DNA of 35,976 nucleotides, taken from JACQFZ01 sp045810625 (GTDB lineage Bacteria > Pseudomonadota > Gammaproteobacteria > Acidiferrobacterales > Sulfurifustaceae). Below the pieces are notes generated by a model. The model worked only from the letters and a program-made list of their open reading frames with translations, had not been told where the DNA came from and ran no database searches. The position numbers and the translations under genes were made by a program. How positions within the stretch are numbered: position 1 is the stretch's first letter; each line of letters opens with the position of its first letter. The stretch covers positions 1 through 35,976 of the forward strand of contig JBJMVQ010000036.1 of the NCBI GenBank assembly GCA_045810625.1. The letters are read 5' to 3'. Positions 17,758 through 25,260 of this stretch are shown piece after piece.

Positions 17758-18694
17758 TTGGCTCCTCCGTGCGCTCCGCGATTCGCAGCACGGCGCTGCG
17801 GGCACGCGGGTTGCGCCGTACTTCGTCTTCGCTTGCGCGGACGGCGCGGCTGACGCCGCGCAGCCGTGCCCGAAACGGCGTCGGCAGCGCCGGCATGCCG
17901 CGCGGCACCTCCGGCGGACGCGACTCGGCGCGGAAGAACTGCTTGACGCACCGATCTTCGAGCGAATGAAAGCTGATGACCGCGAGCCGTCCACCGGGCG
18001 CGAGCACCCGGACGGCCTCGGGTAATGCGGCTTGGATCTCCTCGACCTCGCGATTGATGTGAATACGGATCGCCTGAAACGTGCGTGTCGCCGGATCTTT
18101 CTTGCGCTCGCGCGCGGGCACGGCGCGGGCGACGATCTCCGCGAGCGCGCGCGTGTCGCGGATCGGCGCTTCGGCGCGCGCGCGAACGATCGCGCGTGCG
18201 ATACGTCGCGCGTAGCGCTCTTCGCCGTAGGTGTGGATCACGTGGGCTAGCTCGGCTTCATCCGCGCGCTCGATCCAATCGGCCGCCGAAATACCGTGCG
18301 CCGGATTCATGCGCATGTCGAGCGGGCCCTCCGAGCGAAAACTAAAGCCGCGCGCCGCGTCGTCAAGCTGAGGGGAAGAAACGCCGAGGTCGAACAGCAG
18401 CGCGCTGACCCGGCCGGTCAATTGATGCTGATCGCATAAACGACCCAGCGCGGAAAATGGCGCCTGCTCGACGGATACGCGCGTATCCGATCCAAAACGC
18501 CGACGGGCATCGGCGACTGCTTGCGGATCCCGGTCGAGCAGCAACGCTGTGCCCGACCCTCCCAACCGCTTCATGATTTCCTCGGTATGTCCGCCGCGGC
18601 CGTACGTCGCATCGACGACGACGGCGTCGGACTTGATATTAAGCGCCTGCATCACCTCGTCGAGGAGTACAGGAACATGGGTATGTGCATTCAC
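17750..18694 (-). CDS. rsmH: RsmH (MraW), 16S rRNA C1402 N4-methyltransferase
   Basis: RsmH is an S-adenosylmethionine-dependent methyltransferase acting on 16S rRNA C1402; RsmI, also in this window, methylates the ribose of the same base. The 314-residue protein begins MNAHTHVPVLLDEV and has the SAM loop DATYGRGGH (28-36), the conserved LFDLGVSSPQLD and the C-terminal SFHSLEDRCVKQFF. The start must be GTG 18694 because an in-frame TAG lies three codons upstream. The AGAGGAG ribosome site is unusually close to that GTG. Confidence 0.97.
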   Translation of the reverse strand: MNAHTHVPVLLDEVMQALNIKSDAVVVDATYGRGGHTEEIMKRLGGSGTALLLDRDPQAVADARRRFGSDTRVSVEQAPFSALGRLCDQHQLTGRVSALLFDLGVSSPQLDDAARGFSFRSEGPLDMRMNPAHGISAADWIERADEAELAHVIHTYGEERYARRIARAIVRARAEAPIRDTRALAEIVARAVPARERKKDPATRTFQAIRIHINREVEEIQAALPEAVRVLAPGGRLAVISFHSLEDRCVKQFFRAESRPPEVPRGMPALPTPFRARLRGVSRAVRASEDEVRRNPRARSAVLRIAERTEEPNV

Positions 18695-18740
18695 GCTCCT
18701 CTACGCACGCCCTCACCCTGCGCGATCCATACTGAGCAGG

Positions 18741-19193
18741 TCAAAGCGACAGCGACTGGAGGTCTTCCGGCAGGTCGCCGTCCTCATCGCTCTCCGCCAG
18801 CCACTCGGCACGGCGGGCGTTCCACGCCTCTTCGCTCCAAAGTTCGAACTTGTTGCCTTGGCCGATCAGGACCACCGCCTTATTAAGACCGGCAAATTCA
18901 CGCAGCGGCGGCGGCACCAGGATGCGCCCGACCGCGTCGAGCTGGCATTCCGTGGCGTGCCCCATGAGCAGCCGCTGCAGCCGCCGCGCCTGCTTGTTAA
19001 AGCTCGGCAGCCGTACCAATTTGCGCTCGATCTCCTCCCAGTCGGGTAGCGGATAAAGCAGCAGGCAGTGATCGCGATCCACCGTGATCACCATTTGACC
19101 GTTGCACTGGCGCACGAGCGCCTCGCGATACCGCGTGGGTATCGCGAGACGGCCCTTGCCGTCGAGCTGCAACGAATTCACACCACGAAACAT
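18741..19193 (-). CDS. mraZ: MraZ, transcriptional regulator of the dcw operon
   Basis: MraZ is a ring-forming DNA-binding protein that in E. coli represses its own operon by binding 10-bp-spaced repeats upstream. The 150-residue protein shows two SpoVT/AbrB-type halves, seen as DGKGRLAIPTRYRE near residue 11 and DAVGRILVPPPLREFAG in the second half. GGGG lies 4 bases before ATG 19193. It is the first gene of the dcw cluster, and its likely binding sites are directly upstream. Confidence 0.98.
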   Translation of the reverse strand: MFRGVNSLQLDGKGRLAIPTRYREALVRQCNGQMVITVDRDHCLLLYPLPDWEEIERKLVRLPSFNKQARRLQRLLMGHATECQLDAVGRILVPPPLREFAGLNKAVVLIGQGNKFELWSEEAWNARRAEWLAESDEDGDLPEDLQSLSL

Positions 19194-19243
19194 TTATCCC
19201 CGCCTTATCCCGCTTTCGACCACAAAAAACCACTATCTCCCAC
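19194..19243 (-). promoter_or_regulatory. MraZ box array: five 10-bp direct repeats
   Basis: On the minus strand, five consecutive decamers lie in exact phase and run up to the mraZ ATG: GTGGGAGATA (19243-19234), GTGGTTTTTT (19233-19224), GTGGTCGAAA (19223-19214), GCGGGATAAG (19213-19204) and GCGGGGATAA (19203-19194). GTGGG repeats spaced by 10 bp are the known MraZ operator pattern. The last unit doubles as the ribosome site. Confidence 0.88.
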
Positions 19244-19251
19244 ATGAAGAC

Positions 19252-19281
19252 ACTATAGTGACGAGGCAAGAAGAGTGTCAA
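19252..19281 (-). promoter_or_regulatory. Sigma70 promoter of the dcw cluster (PmraZ)
   Basis: TTGACA (19281-19276) is a perfect -35 box, followed after 18 bases by TATAGT (19257-19252). The start of transcription would fall at the edge of the MraZ box array, so bound MraZ could block initiation or clearance. This is the strongest promoter match in the window. Confidence 0.85.
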
Positions 19282-19381
19282 GGAATTTCCCGAAAAAGCG
19301 TTCGTTTCTCCCCGATGTGACAATGGGTTAGTGAACGAAATTGGCAGCAAGAGGGGTTCTGCGAGCGCCGCACGCGAAATT

Positions 19382-19424
19382 GTCGAAAAAGGGGACCTTA
19401 AGTGACCAAAAAGTCAGCCTAAGG
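19382..19424 (-). terminator. Candidate terminator downstream of rnpB
   Basis: On the minus strand CCTTA...TGAC, a T-rich loop and GTCA...TAAGG (19424-19396) form an interrupted hairpin, followed by TCCCCTTTTT. It lies about 50 bases past the 3' end of RNase P RNA and before the mraZ promoter, so it could separate rnpB from the dcw operon. The stem is imperfect. Confidence 0.45.
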
Positions 19425-19472
19425 ACAGAATAAAAAACAAAAGACTATGGAGTGAAGTTAAAGTAAAAGATT

Positions 19473-19831
19473 GAGTCGGCCGATAAGCCGGGTTCTGTCG
19501 TGGACAGTCATTCATCTGGGACGCGCGTCGCCGAGCGCCTCTGGCGGCCGACCCGGGAACGGTGCGGGCAACACCATCGTTCCCCTATTTGGCCTTGCTC
19601 CGGGTGGGGTTTGCCCTGCCGCGGATGTTACCACCCGCGCGGTGCGCTCTTACCGCACCATTTCACCCTTACCGGCCCGTCCCGGGTCACCGGAACGGAC
19701 GTAGGCGGTGTATTTTCTGTGGCACTTTCCGTGAGCTCGCGCTCCCCAGGCGTTACCTGGCACCCTGCCCTGTGGGGCCCGGACTTTCCTCTCCGCCGAT
19801 GAAGCGACGGAGCGACTGTCTGGCCGACTCG
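19473..19831 (-). ncRNA. rnpB: RNase P RNA (M1 RNA, class A)
   Basis: This is the catalytic RNA that matures tRNA 5' ends. On the minus strand the conserved P4 half GAGGAAAGTCCGGGC is at 19791-19777, and the 3' conserved ACAGAACCCGGCTTATCGG at 19498-19480. Helix P1 closes the molecule: GAGTCGGCC at the 5' end (19830-19822) pairs perfectly with GGCCGACTC at the 3' end (19481-19473). Internal stretches such as AGGGTGCCAGGTAACGCCTG and GGTAAGAGCGCACC match bacterial type A RNA. The length is about 359 bases. The location between rsmI and mraZ is the same as in Pseudomonas. Ends may shift by a few bases. Confidence 0.96.
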
Positions 19832-19837
19832 ACCGCC

Positions 19838-19843
19838 AGTATA
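19838..19843 (-). promoter_or_regulatory. -10 box of rnpB
   Basis: TATACT (minus strand) lies 7 bases before the predicted 5' end of RNase P RNA. A convincing -35 box at 17 bases is not visible (GAGAAT is there); TTGGAG occurs somewhat farther upstream. Confidence 0.6.
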
Positions 19844-19879
19844 CCAGCCGCCGCTCCGTGATTCTCCAAGCGAACGCCG

Positions 19880-20731
19880 TTACTCGGTCTTGTTTTTGAG
19901 CGCGAGCGCACGGTCATACAGTCGGTTCTTGTTCGCGCCGGTGAGCCGTGTCGCGAGATCCACCGCTTCCCTGAGCGGCACCGCGTCGAGCAATACACGC
20001 AACACGCGGTCCACTTCGGCGGTCTCACCGCCGGCGGGTTCGTCGGTGCCGTGAATCAAGACGACGAACTCGCCAAGCTGCTCCTGCGCGTTACCGCGAA
20101 GACGCTCGTGCAGCTGCGCAAGCGTCCCGGACATGACCGTCTCGAACTTTTTCGTGAGCTCACGTGCGACGACGGCGTCGCGTTCGGCGCCAAAGCAGGC
20201 CGCCATGTCGGCAATCGACTCGACGATACGGTGGCTGCTCTCGTAGTAAACGATCGTCCGCGTTTCCTGTCGCAAGGCTTCGAACGCCGCCCGGCGCGCG
20301 GCGGCGCGCGGCGGCGGGAACCCCTCGAAGACAAAACGATCGGTTGGAAGACCGGCGACCGACAGCGCGGCGATCGCCGCGCACGCACCGGGAATCGGCA
20401 CGACCGGAACTCCGGCGGCTCGCGCCGCTCGTACTAATTTAAATCCTGGATCGCTAAGGAGGGGGGTACCCGCGTCGCTGATCAGTGCGATAGACTTACC
20501 CGCGCAAAGCGTCTCGACTAATCGCGGCGCCTGTTCTCGTTCGTTATGCTCATGGACGCTGATAACCGCTGTGTGGATTTCATAATGCTGCAGCAGCTTC
20601 CCACTGTGCCGCGTGTCCTCGGCCGCGATGAGATCGACTTCCTTGAGGATGCGGAGCGCACGCGCCGAAATATCTTCGAGATTGCCGATCGGCGTCGCCA
20701 CCACGTACAACGCGCCCATCTTGCCTGACAC
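19880..20731 (-). CDS. rsmI: RsmI, 16S rRNA C1402 2'-O-methyltransferase
   Basis: RsmI is a tetrapyrrole-methylase-fold enzyme that methylates the ribose of C1402, completing the m4Cm mark started by RsmH. From GTG 20731 it has 283 residues. Clear family motifs are ATPIGNLEDISARAL near the N-terminus, AEDTRHSGKLL, SDAGTPLLSDPG and GLPTDRFVFEGF, followed by YYESSHRI and ARELTKKFE. GGAGG lies 4 bases before GTG 20731; ATG 20719 is the alternative, with AGG 4 bases upstream. The divergent lpoA starts at 20733, so the two genes have essentially no space between them. Confidence 0.95.
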   Translation of the reverse strand: MSGKMGALYVVATPIGNLEDISARALRILKEVDLIAAEDTRHSGKLLQHYEIHTAVISVHEHNEREQAPRLVETLCAGKSIALISDAGTPLLSDPGFKLVRAARAAGVPVVPIPGACAAIAALSVAGLPTDRFVFEGFPPPRAAARRAAFEALRQETRTIVYYESSHRIVESIADMAACFGAERDAVVARELTKKFETVMSGTLAQLHERLRGNAQEQLGEFVVLIHGTDEPAGGETAEVDRVLRVLLDAVPLREAVDLATRLTGANKNRLYDRALALKNKTE

Positions 20732-20732
20732 G

Positions 20733-22634
20733 ATGCCTCCGGCGGACTCGGCGTTGGAAAAGCACGATCTTATCACGCGCCTGCGGCGCTCTTCTGCGAT
20801 CGCCGCCTGCCTCGCGGTGCTCATCGGCTGTCAGACCACGCCCGTTCGCCCGACGGACGAAGCCAGGCCGGAGGAAGCCGCACAGGCGGCGCAGGAAACC
20901 GGCGAATACGTCATCACCGCCCGCCAGTACGAGCGCCTCGCACAAAACGCGCCGCCGCCGCTGAAGCAGCAGTATCTGATGAACGCCGTCGAAGCGCTCA
21001 TCAAGGGCGGTCATTTGCAGACCGCACGCACGAAGCTCGACGCCATTTCGGTCGCCGGACTCGATCCGAGCATCGGCGCACAAAAACGCGTGCTGGAAGC
21101 GCGCCTCGTGCTCGCCGAACACGCGCCGCAGCGTGCACTTAATGTCCTCGATACCGTGACACGGACGCCGAACCTGACGCCAAACGTGCTCGCCGACCTT
21201 TACGAGGTGCGCGCGCAGGCGGAGCTCGAGCAAGGCCGGCCGCTCAACGCCGTGCGCAACTATACACAGCGCGAACGCTACGTTGCGGGCGACGCGGCCG
21301 CCGAGAATCAAAAGCTCTTGTGGCGCGTGCTCGAATCGATGCCGGCGGATCGGTTGCGCACGGAGCTTGTGACCGCCACGCAGGACCCGGTCCTCGCCGG
21401 GTGGATCGAGTTGGCCCTCGCCGTGCAGGAGAATGCCGGCAACGGCGCCGCTATTTCACAAGCGCTCGCGCAATGGCGCGGCCGGTACCCGGCGCACCCG
21501 ATCGGTAAGCCGTTGCTCGACAGTCTCACGCTCGGCGTACCGATCTTCATCGGCAAGATCGAACGAATCGCGCTGCTACTGCCGCTCACGTCCGACTACG
21601 CGGTCGCGGCGCAAGCCGTACGCGACGGCTTTCTGGCGGAACATGCGACTACGCCTGAGGCGCAGCGCCCGAAAGTCGTGATCTACGATCTCGGACCCAC
21701 CCCGGCACTCGCGCCGCAAGTCTACGAACGCGCGGTACGCGAAGGCGCGCAAATCGTCGTCGGGCCGCTCGGACGCGAAGCGGCCGATGCCATCGTGCAT
21801 AGCACCGGCTTGAGCGTGCCGACGCTGCTCCTGAGCCACACCGACGAACGTCCAGTCGGTCCGGCACGCTTGTTCCAGTTCGGTTTGCCGCCCGAACAGG
21901 AGGCGCGACAAGCCGCCGAGCGCGCGTACCTCGACGGCTGCCGGCAAGCGGGTGTGCTCTATCCGTCCGGCGCGTGGGGCGAACGGATGGCGGGCGCGTT
22001 CGGCAATCACTGGCAACGCCTCGGAGCGCTCGTGCTCGCGAGCCAGCCGTATGCCGAGAGCGACACCGATTATTCCGAGCCCATCAAGCGCCTGTTAAAC
22101 ATTACCGAAAGCGAATCGCGCAAGAGCGCAATCGAAAAACGCCTGGGCCAGAGCTTGACGTTCGAGCCGCGCCCGCGGCAGGACATCGAGTGCATTTTTC
22201 TGGCGGCCAACGCCCGCAGCGCCCGACTCATCAAGCCACAGCTCAACTACTTCCGCGCGCGCAACGTGCCCGTCTATTCGACGTCGCACATCTACTCCGG
22301 CAAGCCGGACCCGGTACACGACGCTGACCTCGACGGCATACGCTTCGGCGATATGCCGTGGATGCTCGTGCAGAACGGGCGCATCGCCGAGCGGCGCCAG
22401 GCGCTGCAGCGCGACTGGCCCTATGCCGGCACCGACCTCGACCGGCTGTATGCGCTGGGCGTCGATGCCTACGCGGTTCTGCCCCACTTGAATCGCATCA
22501 GCGCCGAGGCATCGGCGCGATTCCCCGGCGTCACCAGCGCCATCAGTGTTGATCGCGAAGGTCGGCTGCACCGTCAGCTCGCGTGGGCGCGTTTTCGTAA
22601 CGGCGCCCCGCGTCTCATCGACGATCCGAGATAA
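20733..22634 (+). CDS. lpoA: LpoA, outer-membrane lipoprotein activator of PBP1A
   Basis: LpoA spans the periplasm from the outer membrane to stimulate PBP1A. From ATG 20733 the protein has 633 residues. A signal peptide ends in the lipobox LIGC, with the lipidated Cys at residue 33. The N-terminal half is helical and TPR-like (residues about 50-250). The C-terminal half, starting around GVPIFIGKIERIALLLPLTSDYA, is the LppC domain with a periplasmic-binding-protein fold. The order lpoA-yraN-SIS-dolP matches E. coli. No ribosome site is evident before 20733; TTG 20754 would give a shorter signal peptide. Confidence 0.93.
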   Translation: MPPADSALEKHDLITRLRRSSAIAACLAVLIGCQTTPVRPTDEARPEEAAQAAQETGEYVITARQYERLAQNAPPPLKQQYLMNAVEALIKGGHLQTARTKLDAISVAGLDPSIGAQKRVLEARLVLAEHAPQRALNVLDTVTRTPNLTPNVLADLYEVRAQAELEQGRPLNAVRNYTQRERYVAGDAAAENQKLLWRVLESMPADRLRTELVTATQDPVLAGWIELALAVQENAGNGAAISQALAQWRGRYPAHPIGKPLLDSLTLGVPIFIGKIERIALLLPLTSDYAVAAQAVRDGFLAEHATTPEAQRPKVVIYDLGPTPALAPQVYERAVREGAQIVVGPLGREAADAIVHSTGLSVPTLLLSHTDERPVGPARLFQFGLPPEQEARQAAERAYLDGCRQAGVLYPSGAWGERMAGAFGNHWQRLGALVLASQPYAESDTDYSEPIKRLLNITESESRKSAIEKRLGQSLTFEPRPRQDIECIFLAANARSARLIKPQLNYFRARNVPVYSTSHIYSGKPDPVHDADLDGIRFGDMPWMLVQNGRIAERRQALQRDWPYAGTDLDRLYALGVDAYAVLPHLNRISAEASARFPGVTSAISVDREGRLHRQLAWARFRNGAPRLIDDPR

Positions 22635-22647
22635 GGAGACGCCGACG
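22633..22647 (+). promoter_or_regulatory. Ribosome site paired with a probable ACG start (yraN)
   Basis: AAGGAG (22633-22638) overlaps the lpoA TAA stop and is followed after exactly 6 bases by ACG (22645-22647) in the yraN frame. No ATG, GTG or TTG occurs in that frame between the lpoA stop and residue 44 of YraN. This site decides the start call. Confidence 0.65.
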
Positions 22648-23007
22648 GGCCTCTTCGGAAAGCACGCGAGCGGAGCCGCCGCGGAGCGGCGCGCTGCCGA
22701 ATATCTCGAACGCGCCGGGCTCAAGCTGATCGAACGTAACTACCGAACGGCGTTCGGCGAAATCGACCTGATCATGCAGGATCGTTCGATGGTCGTGTTC
22801 GTCGAGGTCCGTTACCGCGTTCGTGATGACTACGGAAGTGCGGCTGAAAGCGTCGATCGGCGCAAGCAGGCGCGGCTGCGGGCAACCGCCGAACACTTCC
22901 TACAGCACGACCAGCGGGCCTCCAACCGGCCATGTCGTTTTGATATCGTAGCGATTGCGCCGTCGGCGGACGGTGATCGTATCGAATGGCTGCGCGACGC
23001 GTTTTGA
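22645..23007 (+). CDS. yraN: YraN family protein (UPF0102), probable nuclease-fold protein, ACG start
   Basis: YraN has a restriction-endonuclease-like fold; its exact role is not established. From ACG 22645 the product has 120 residues and shows the family core: AAERRAAEYLERAGLKLIERNYR, then GEIDLIM (39-44), then VFVEVRYR, the expected D...ExK-like pattern. The first canonical in-frame start after the lpoA stop is the ATG at residue 44, which falls inside that core and would destroy it. GTG 22546 and TTG 22549 lie deep within lpoA. An ACG start with an ideal AAGGAG is therefore the best reading. A single T-to-C error at 22646 would also explain it. Confidence 0.88.
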   Translation, partial: TGLFGKHASGAAAERRAAEYLERAGLKLIERNYRTAFGEIDLIMQDRSMVVFVEVRYRVRDDYGSAAESVDRRKQARLRATAEHFLQHDQRASNRPCRFDIVAIAPSADGDRIEWLRDAF

Positions 23008-23038
23008 TTCTTCTAACTCTTCCTATGGATGCAAGCCG

Positions 23039-23659
23039 ATGAACGCCAGTAATGCCGAAGCGGCCTCCGACCTGCTGATCGCGCGAACGCGGAATCATTT
23101 TCAAGAAAGCGTGCGCATCTTGCGCGAAACGATGGAAGCGCTTTCGCCCCAGATCGTCGCCGCCGCGAAACGCATGGTGCAGGCGATCCTCGCCGATCGC
23201 AAAATTCTCGCGTGCGGCAACGGCGGCTCGGCCGCCGATGCGCAGCATTTCTCGGCCGAACTGCTCAACCGCTTCGAGCGCGAGCGCCCCGGCCTGCCGG
23301 GAATTGCGCTGACGACCGACACCTCGACGCTCACCTCAATCGCAAACGACTACCACTTCAACGACGTATTTTCCAAACAGGTGCGCGCGCTCGGTCAGTC
23401 CGGCGACGTCCTGCTCGCGATCACCACCTCGGGGAATTCGCCGAACGTGCTACGCGCCGTCGAAGCGGCACACGAGCGCGGCGTCGTATGCGTCGGGCTC
23501 ACCGGGCGCGACGGCGGCGAGATGACGCGCCTTCTCGCGGATACCGACGTGCACATCTGCGTGCCGGCCGCCTCGACGGCGCGCATACAGGAAGCGCACG
23601 CCGTCGTGATCCATTGTCTGTGCGACCTGATCGATCATCAGTTGCTGGGGCAGGCGTAG
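23039..23659 (+). CDS. gmhA: SIS-domain phosphoheptose isomerase (GmhA/DiaA family)
   Basis: The 206-residue protein has the SIS sugar-phosphate fold, with the phosphate loop GNGGSAAD (60-67) and TTSGNSPNVLRA. By position (yraN, this, dolP) it is the counterpart of E. coli DiaA, which binds DnaA. By residues it looks like an active GmhA: the catalytic Glu (E74 in HFSAEL) and His (H187 in RIQEAHAVVIH) are present. As I recall it, E. coli DiaA lacks the equivalent Glu. The nearby rfaE2 supports a role in ADP-heptose synthesis (sedoheptulose-7-phosphate isomerisation). One protein may do both jobs. The ribosome site is weak. Confidence 0.9.
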   Translation: MNASNAEAASDLLIARTRNHFQESVRILRETMEALSPQIVAAAKRMVQAILADRKILACGNGGSAADAQHFSAELLNRFERERPGLPGIALTTDTSTLTSIANDYHFNDVFSKQVRALGQSGDVLLAITTSGNSPNVLRAVEAAHERGVVCVGLTGRDGGEMTRLLADTDVHICVPAASTARIQEAHAVVIHCLCDLIDHQLLGQA

Positions 23660-23661
23660 TC

Positions 23662-24237
23662 ATGCGCGCCGTCGGATCGCTCGTTCTCGTCGCCCTCGTC
23701 GCGCTGACGCTATCCGGCTGCGCGGCGTTCGTGATCGCCGGCGCGGGTACGGCGGCGGTCGCCGCCCACGATCGGCGCACGCTCGGCGCAATGATCGACG
23801 ACCAGACGATTGAGCTGAAGTCGGCATCGGCGATGAAGTCCGAGGACGAGCTGCACCAGAATACCCACGTCAACGTGACGAGCATGAACGGAATCGTACT
23901 CCTGTCCGGCGAAGCGACCACGCCCGAGCTGCGCGACCGAGTACTCGCCAAGATGCGCGAAGTCCCCGCCATCCGGCGCATCGTAAACGAGATCCGCATC
24001 GCACCGCCGTCGACTGCCGCGGATCGCAGCAATGACACCTGGCTGACGACCAAGGTCAAAACCAAGCTGATCCACACGGAAGACATCGATTCGACGCGCG
24101 TCAAAGTCGTCACCGAGAACGGCGTGGTCTATCTGCTTGGCTTGGTGACGCAGAAAGAAGCGGAGATCGCGACCGAAGCGGCGCGTTCCGTCGGCGGCGT
24201 CGAGCGCGTGGTGAAAGTCTTCGAGTTCATCGATTGA
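23662..24237 (+). CDS. dolP: DolP (YraP), BON-domain outer-membrane lipoprotein
   Basis: DolP is an outer-membrane lipoprotein that in E. coli binds anionic phospholipid at the division site and supports envelope integrity. The 191-residue protein has a signal peptide ending in the lipobox LSGC (Cys20). Two BON domains follow, seen as VNVTSMNGIVLLSGEATTPE and VKVVTENGVVYLLGLVTQKE. It starts 2 bases after the SIS gene stop, and its own stop is overlapped by the next gene. Confidence 0.95.
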   Translation: MRAVGSLVLVALVALTLSGCAAFVIAGAGTAAVAAHDRRTLGAMIDDQTIELKSASAMKSEDELHQNTHVNVTSMNGIVLLSGEATTPELRDRVLAKMREVPAIRRIVNEIRIAPPSTAADRSNDTWLTTKVKTKLIHTEDIDSTRVKVVTENGVVYLLGLVTQKEAEIATEAARSVGGVERVVKVFEFID

Positions 24238-24713
24238 CGTCGGCCGCGGCCAAAATCGTTTCCGACCGCTCCGCTCTCGCGCGGCGCGCCGCTGGACTGC
24301 CGCGCCCGCTCGTCTTCACGAACGGCTGCTTCGACATTCTCCATCGCGGACACGTTACGTATCTTGAAGAAGCGCGGGCGCTGGGAGCGAGCCTCGTCGT
24401 CGGCGTGAACACGGACGCATCGGCGCGACGCCTCAACAAAGGCCCCGACCGGCCGGTTAACGCGCTCGAGGACCGGATGGCGGTGCTCGCCGCGCTGGAG
24501 AGCGTCTCCCTCGTGACCGCATTCGACGAAGACACTCCGATCGCGCTCATCGAGCTGCTGCGTCCGGATCACCTCGTGAAAGGCGGCGATTGGCCGATCG
24601 ACAAAATCGTCGGCCATGAGTTCGTCCAGTCCTACCGCGGCCACGTTCACTCGATTCCATTCCGATATCAGCGCTCCACCACCGCGATCATCAAACGGAT
24701 ACGCGACGTCTGA
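24234..24713 (+). CDS. rfaE2: RfaE2, D-glycero-beta-D-manno-heptose 1-phosphate adenylyltransferase
   Basis: RfaE2 makes ADP-heptose from heptose 1-phosphate and ATP for the LPS inner core. The 159-residue protein is a single nucleotidyltransferase domain with FTNGCFDILHRGHVTYLE (HxGH motif) and KGGDWPIDKIVG. It corresponds to the C-terminal half of E. coli HldE, so the kinase half should be a separate gene elsewhere. The start is TTG 24234, overlapping the dolP stop (TTGA); no better in-frame start precedes the catalytic motif. Downstream, 24714-24817 is a convergent gap in which I see only weak hairpins. Confidence 0.95.
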   Translation: MTSAAAKIVSDRSALARRAAGLPRPLVFTNGCFDILHRGHVTYLEEARALGASLVVGVNTDASARRLNKGPDRPVNALEDRMAVLAALESVSLVTAFDEDTPIALIELLRPDHLVKGGDWPIDKIVGHEFVQSYRGHVHSIPFRYQRSTTAIIKRIRDV

Positions 24714-24817
24714 CTTGCTACCTTCGTCTCGGTAATGTCGCGACCGAGATGGACAAGAGTGTCGACGGCATTTTCTAGGTTTCGAACTCGGGCCAGATTC
24801 AAAGAAGCGCGCGGCGT

Positions 24818-25210
24818 TTATCCCGACCGCGGCGGAACACGCCATTGTGCGCGAGGTGGAACCCACCACCACAGCAGCACGGCCAGTATGGCGGCGGCGA
24901 CGTACGCGATCCCGAAGACCCAAAGCGGCACGTTGTAGTAAAGGATCCATCTCAGCCACGTCGCGATAAAGCCGGCCTCGTATCCGCCACCGCGCAGCCG
25001 CTCTTCCCACGTCGTGAGCGGACAGGCCACGCCGAGCACCGATTCGGCGGCGACAAAGAGATTGCCGGCGAGATGCGCGAGCCGCCATCCGCGCCGGCGC
25101 ACCAGCGCCCAACCGAACCATGCGCCGAGCGCAATAACGACGAAGCCGAGCGTAATGAACGCGGCGATCAGGACGTGCGCGACGAGAATCAGATCGGCGA
25201 ACCACGGCAT
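24818..25210 (-). CDS. DUF2784 family membrane protein
   Basis: A 130-residue protein with about three to four hydrophobic segments: near residues 6-35, 45-60 and 85-115. The pattern LADLILVAHVLIAAFITLGF, then VACPLTTWEERLR and GGGYEAGFI, matches DUF2784, small membrane proteins of unknown function. The C-terminus is short and basic. A GAGAGGA ribosome site lies about 12 bases upstream, rather far. It is the last gene of the minus-strand run downstream of sspAB and the macro-domain gene. No function can be assigned. Confidence 0.85.
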   Translation of the reverse strand: MPWFADLILVAHVLIAAFITLGFVVIALGAWFGWALVRRRGWRLAHLAGNLFVAAESVLGVACPLTTWEERLRGGGYEAGFIATWLRWILYYNVPLWVFGIAYVAAAILAVLLWWWVPPRAQWRVPPRSG

Positions 25211-25260
25211 CGCTTGGTCAGTCCTCTCCAGCGCGTCGACTCGCCCCTGGCGCTGCGCCG

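Noticed and set aside
20580..21311. 243-residue minus-strand frame that could extend rsmI
   Set aside because: It is antisense to lpoA and in another frame from rsmI; no conserved domain.
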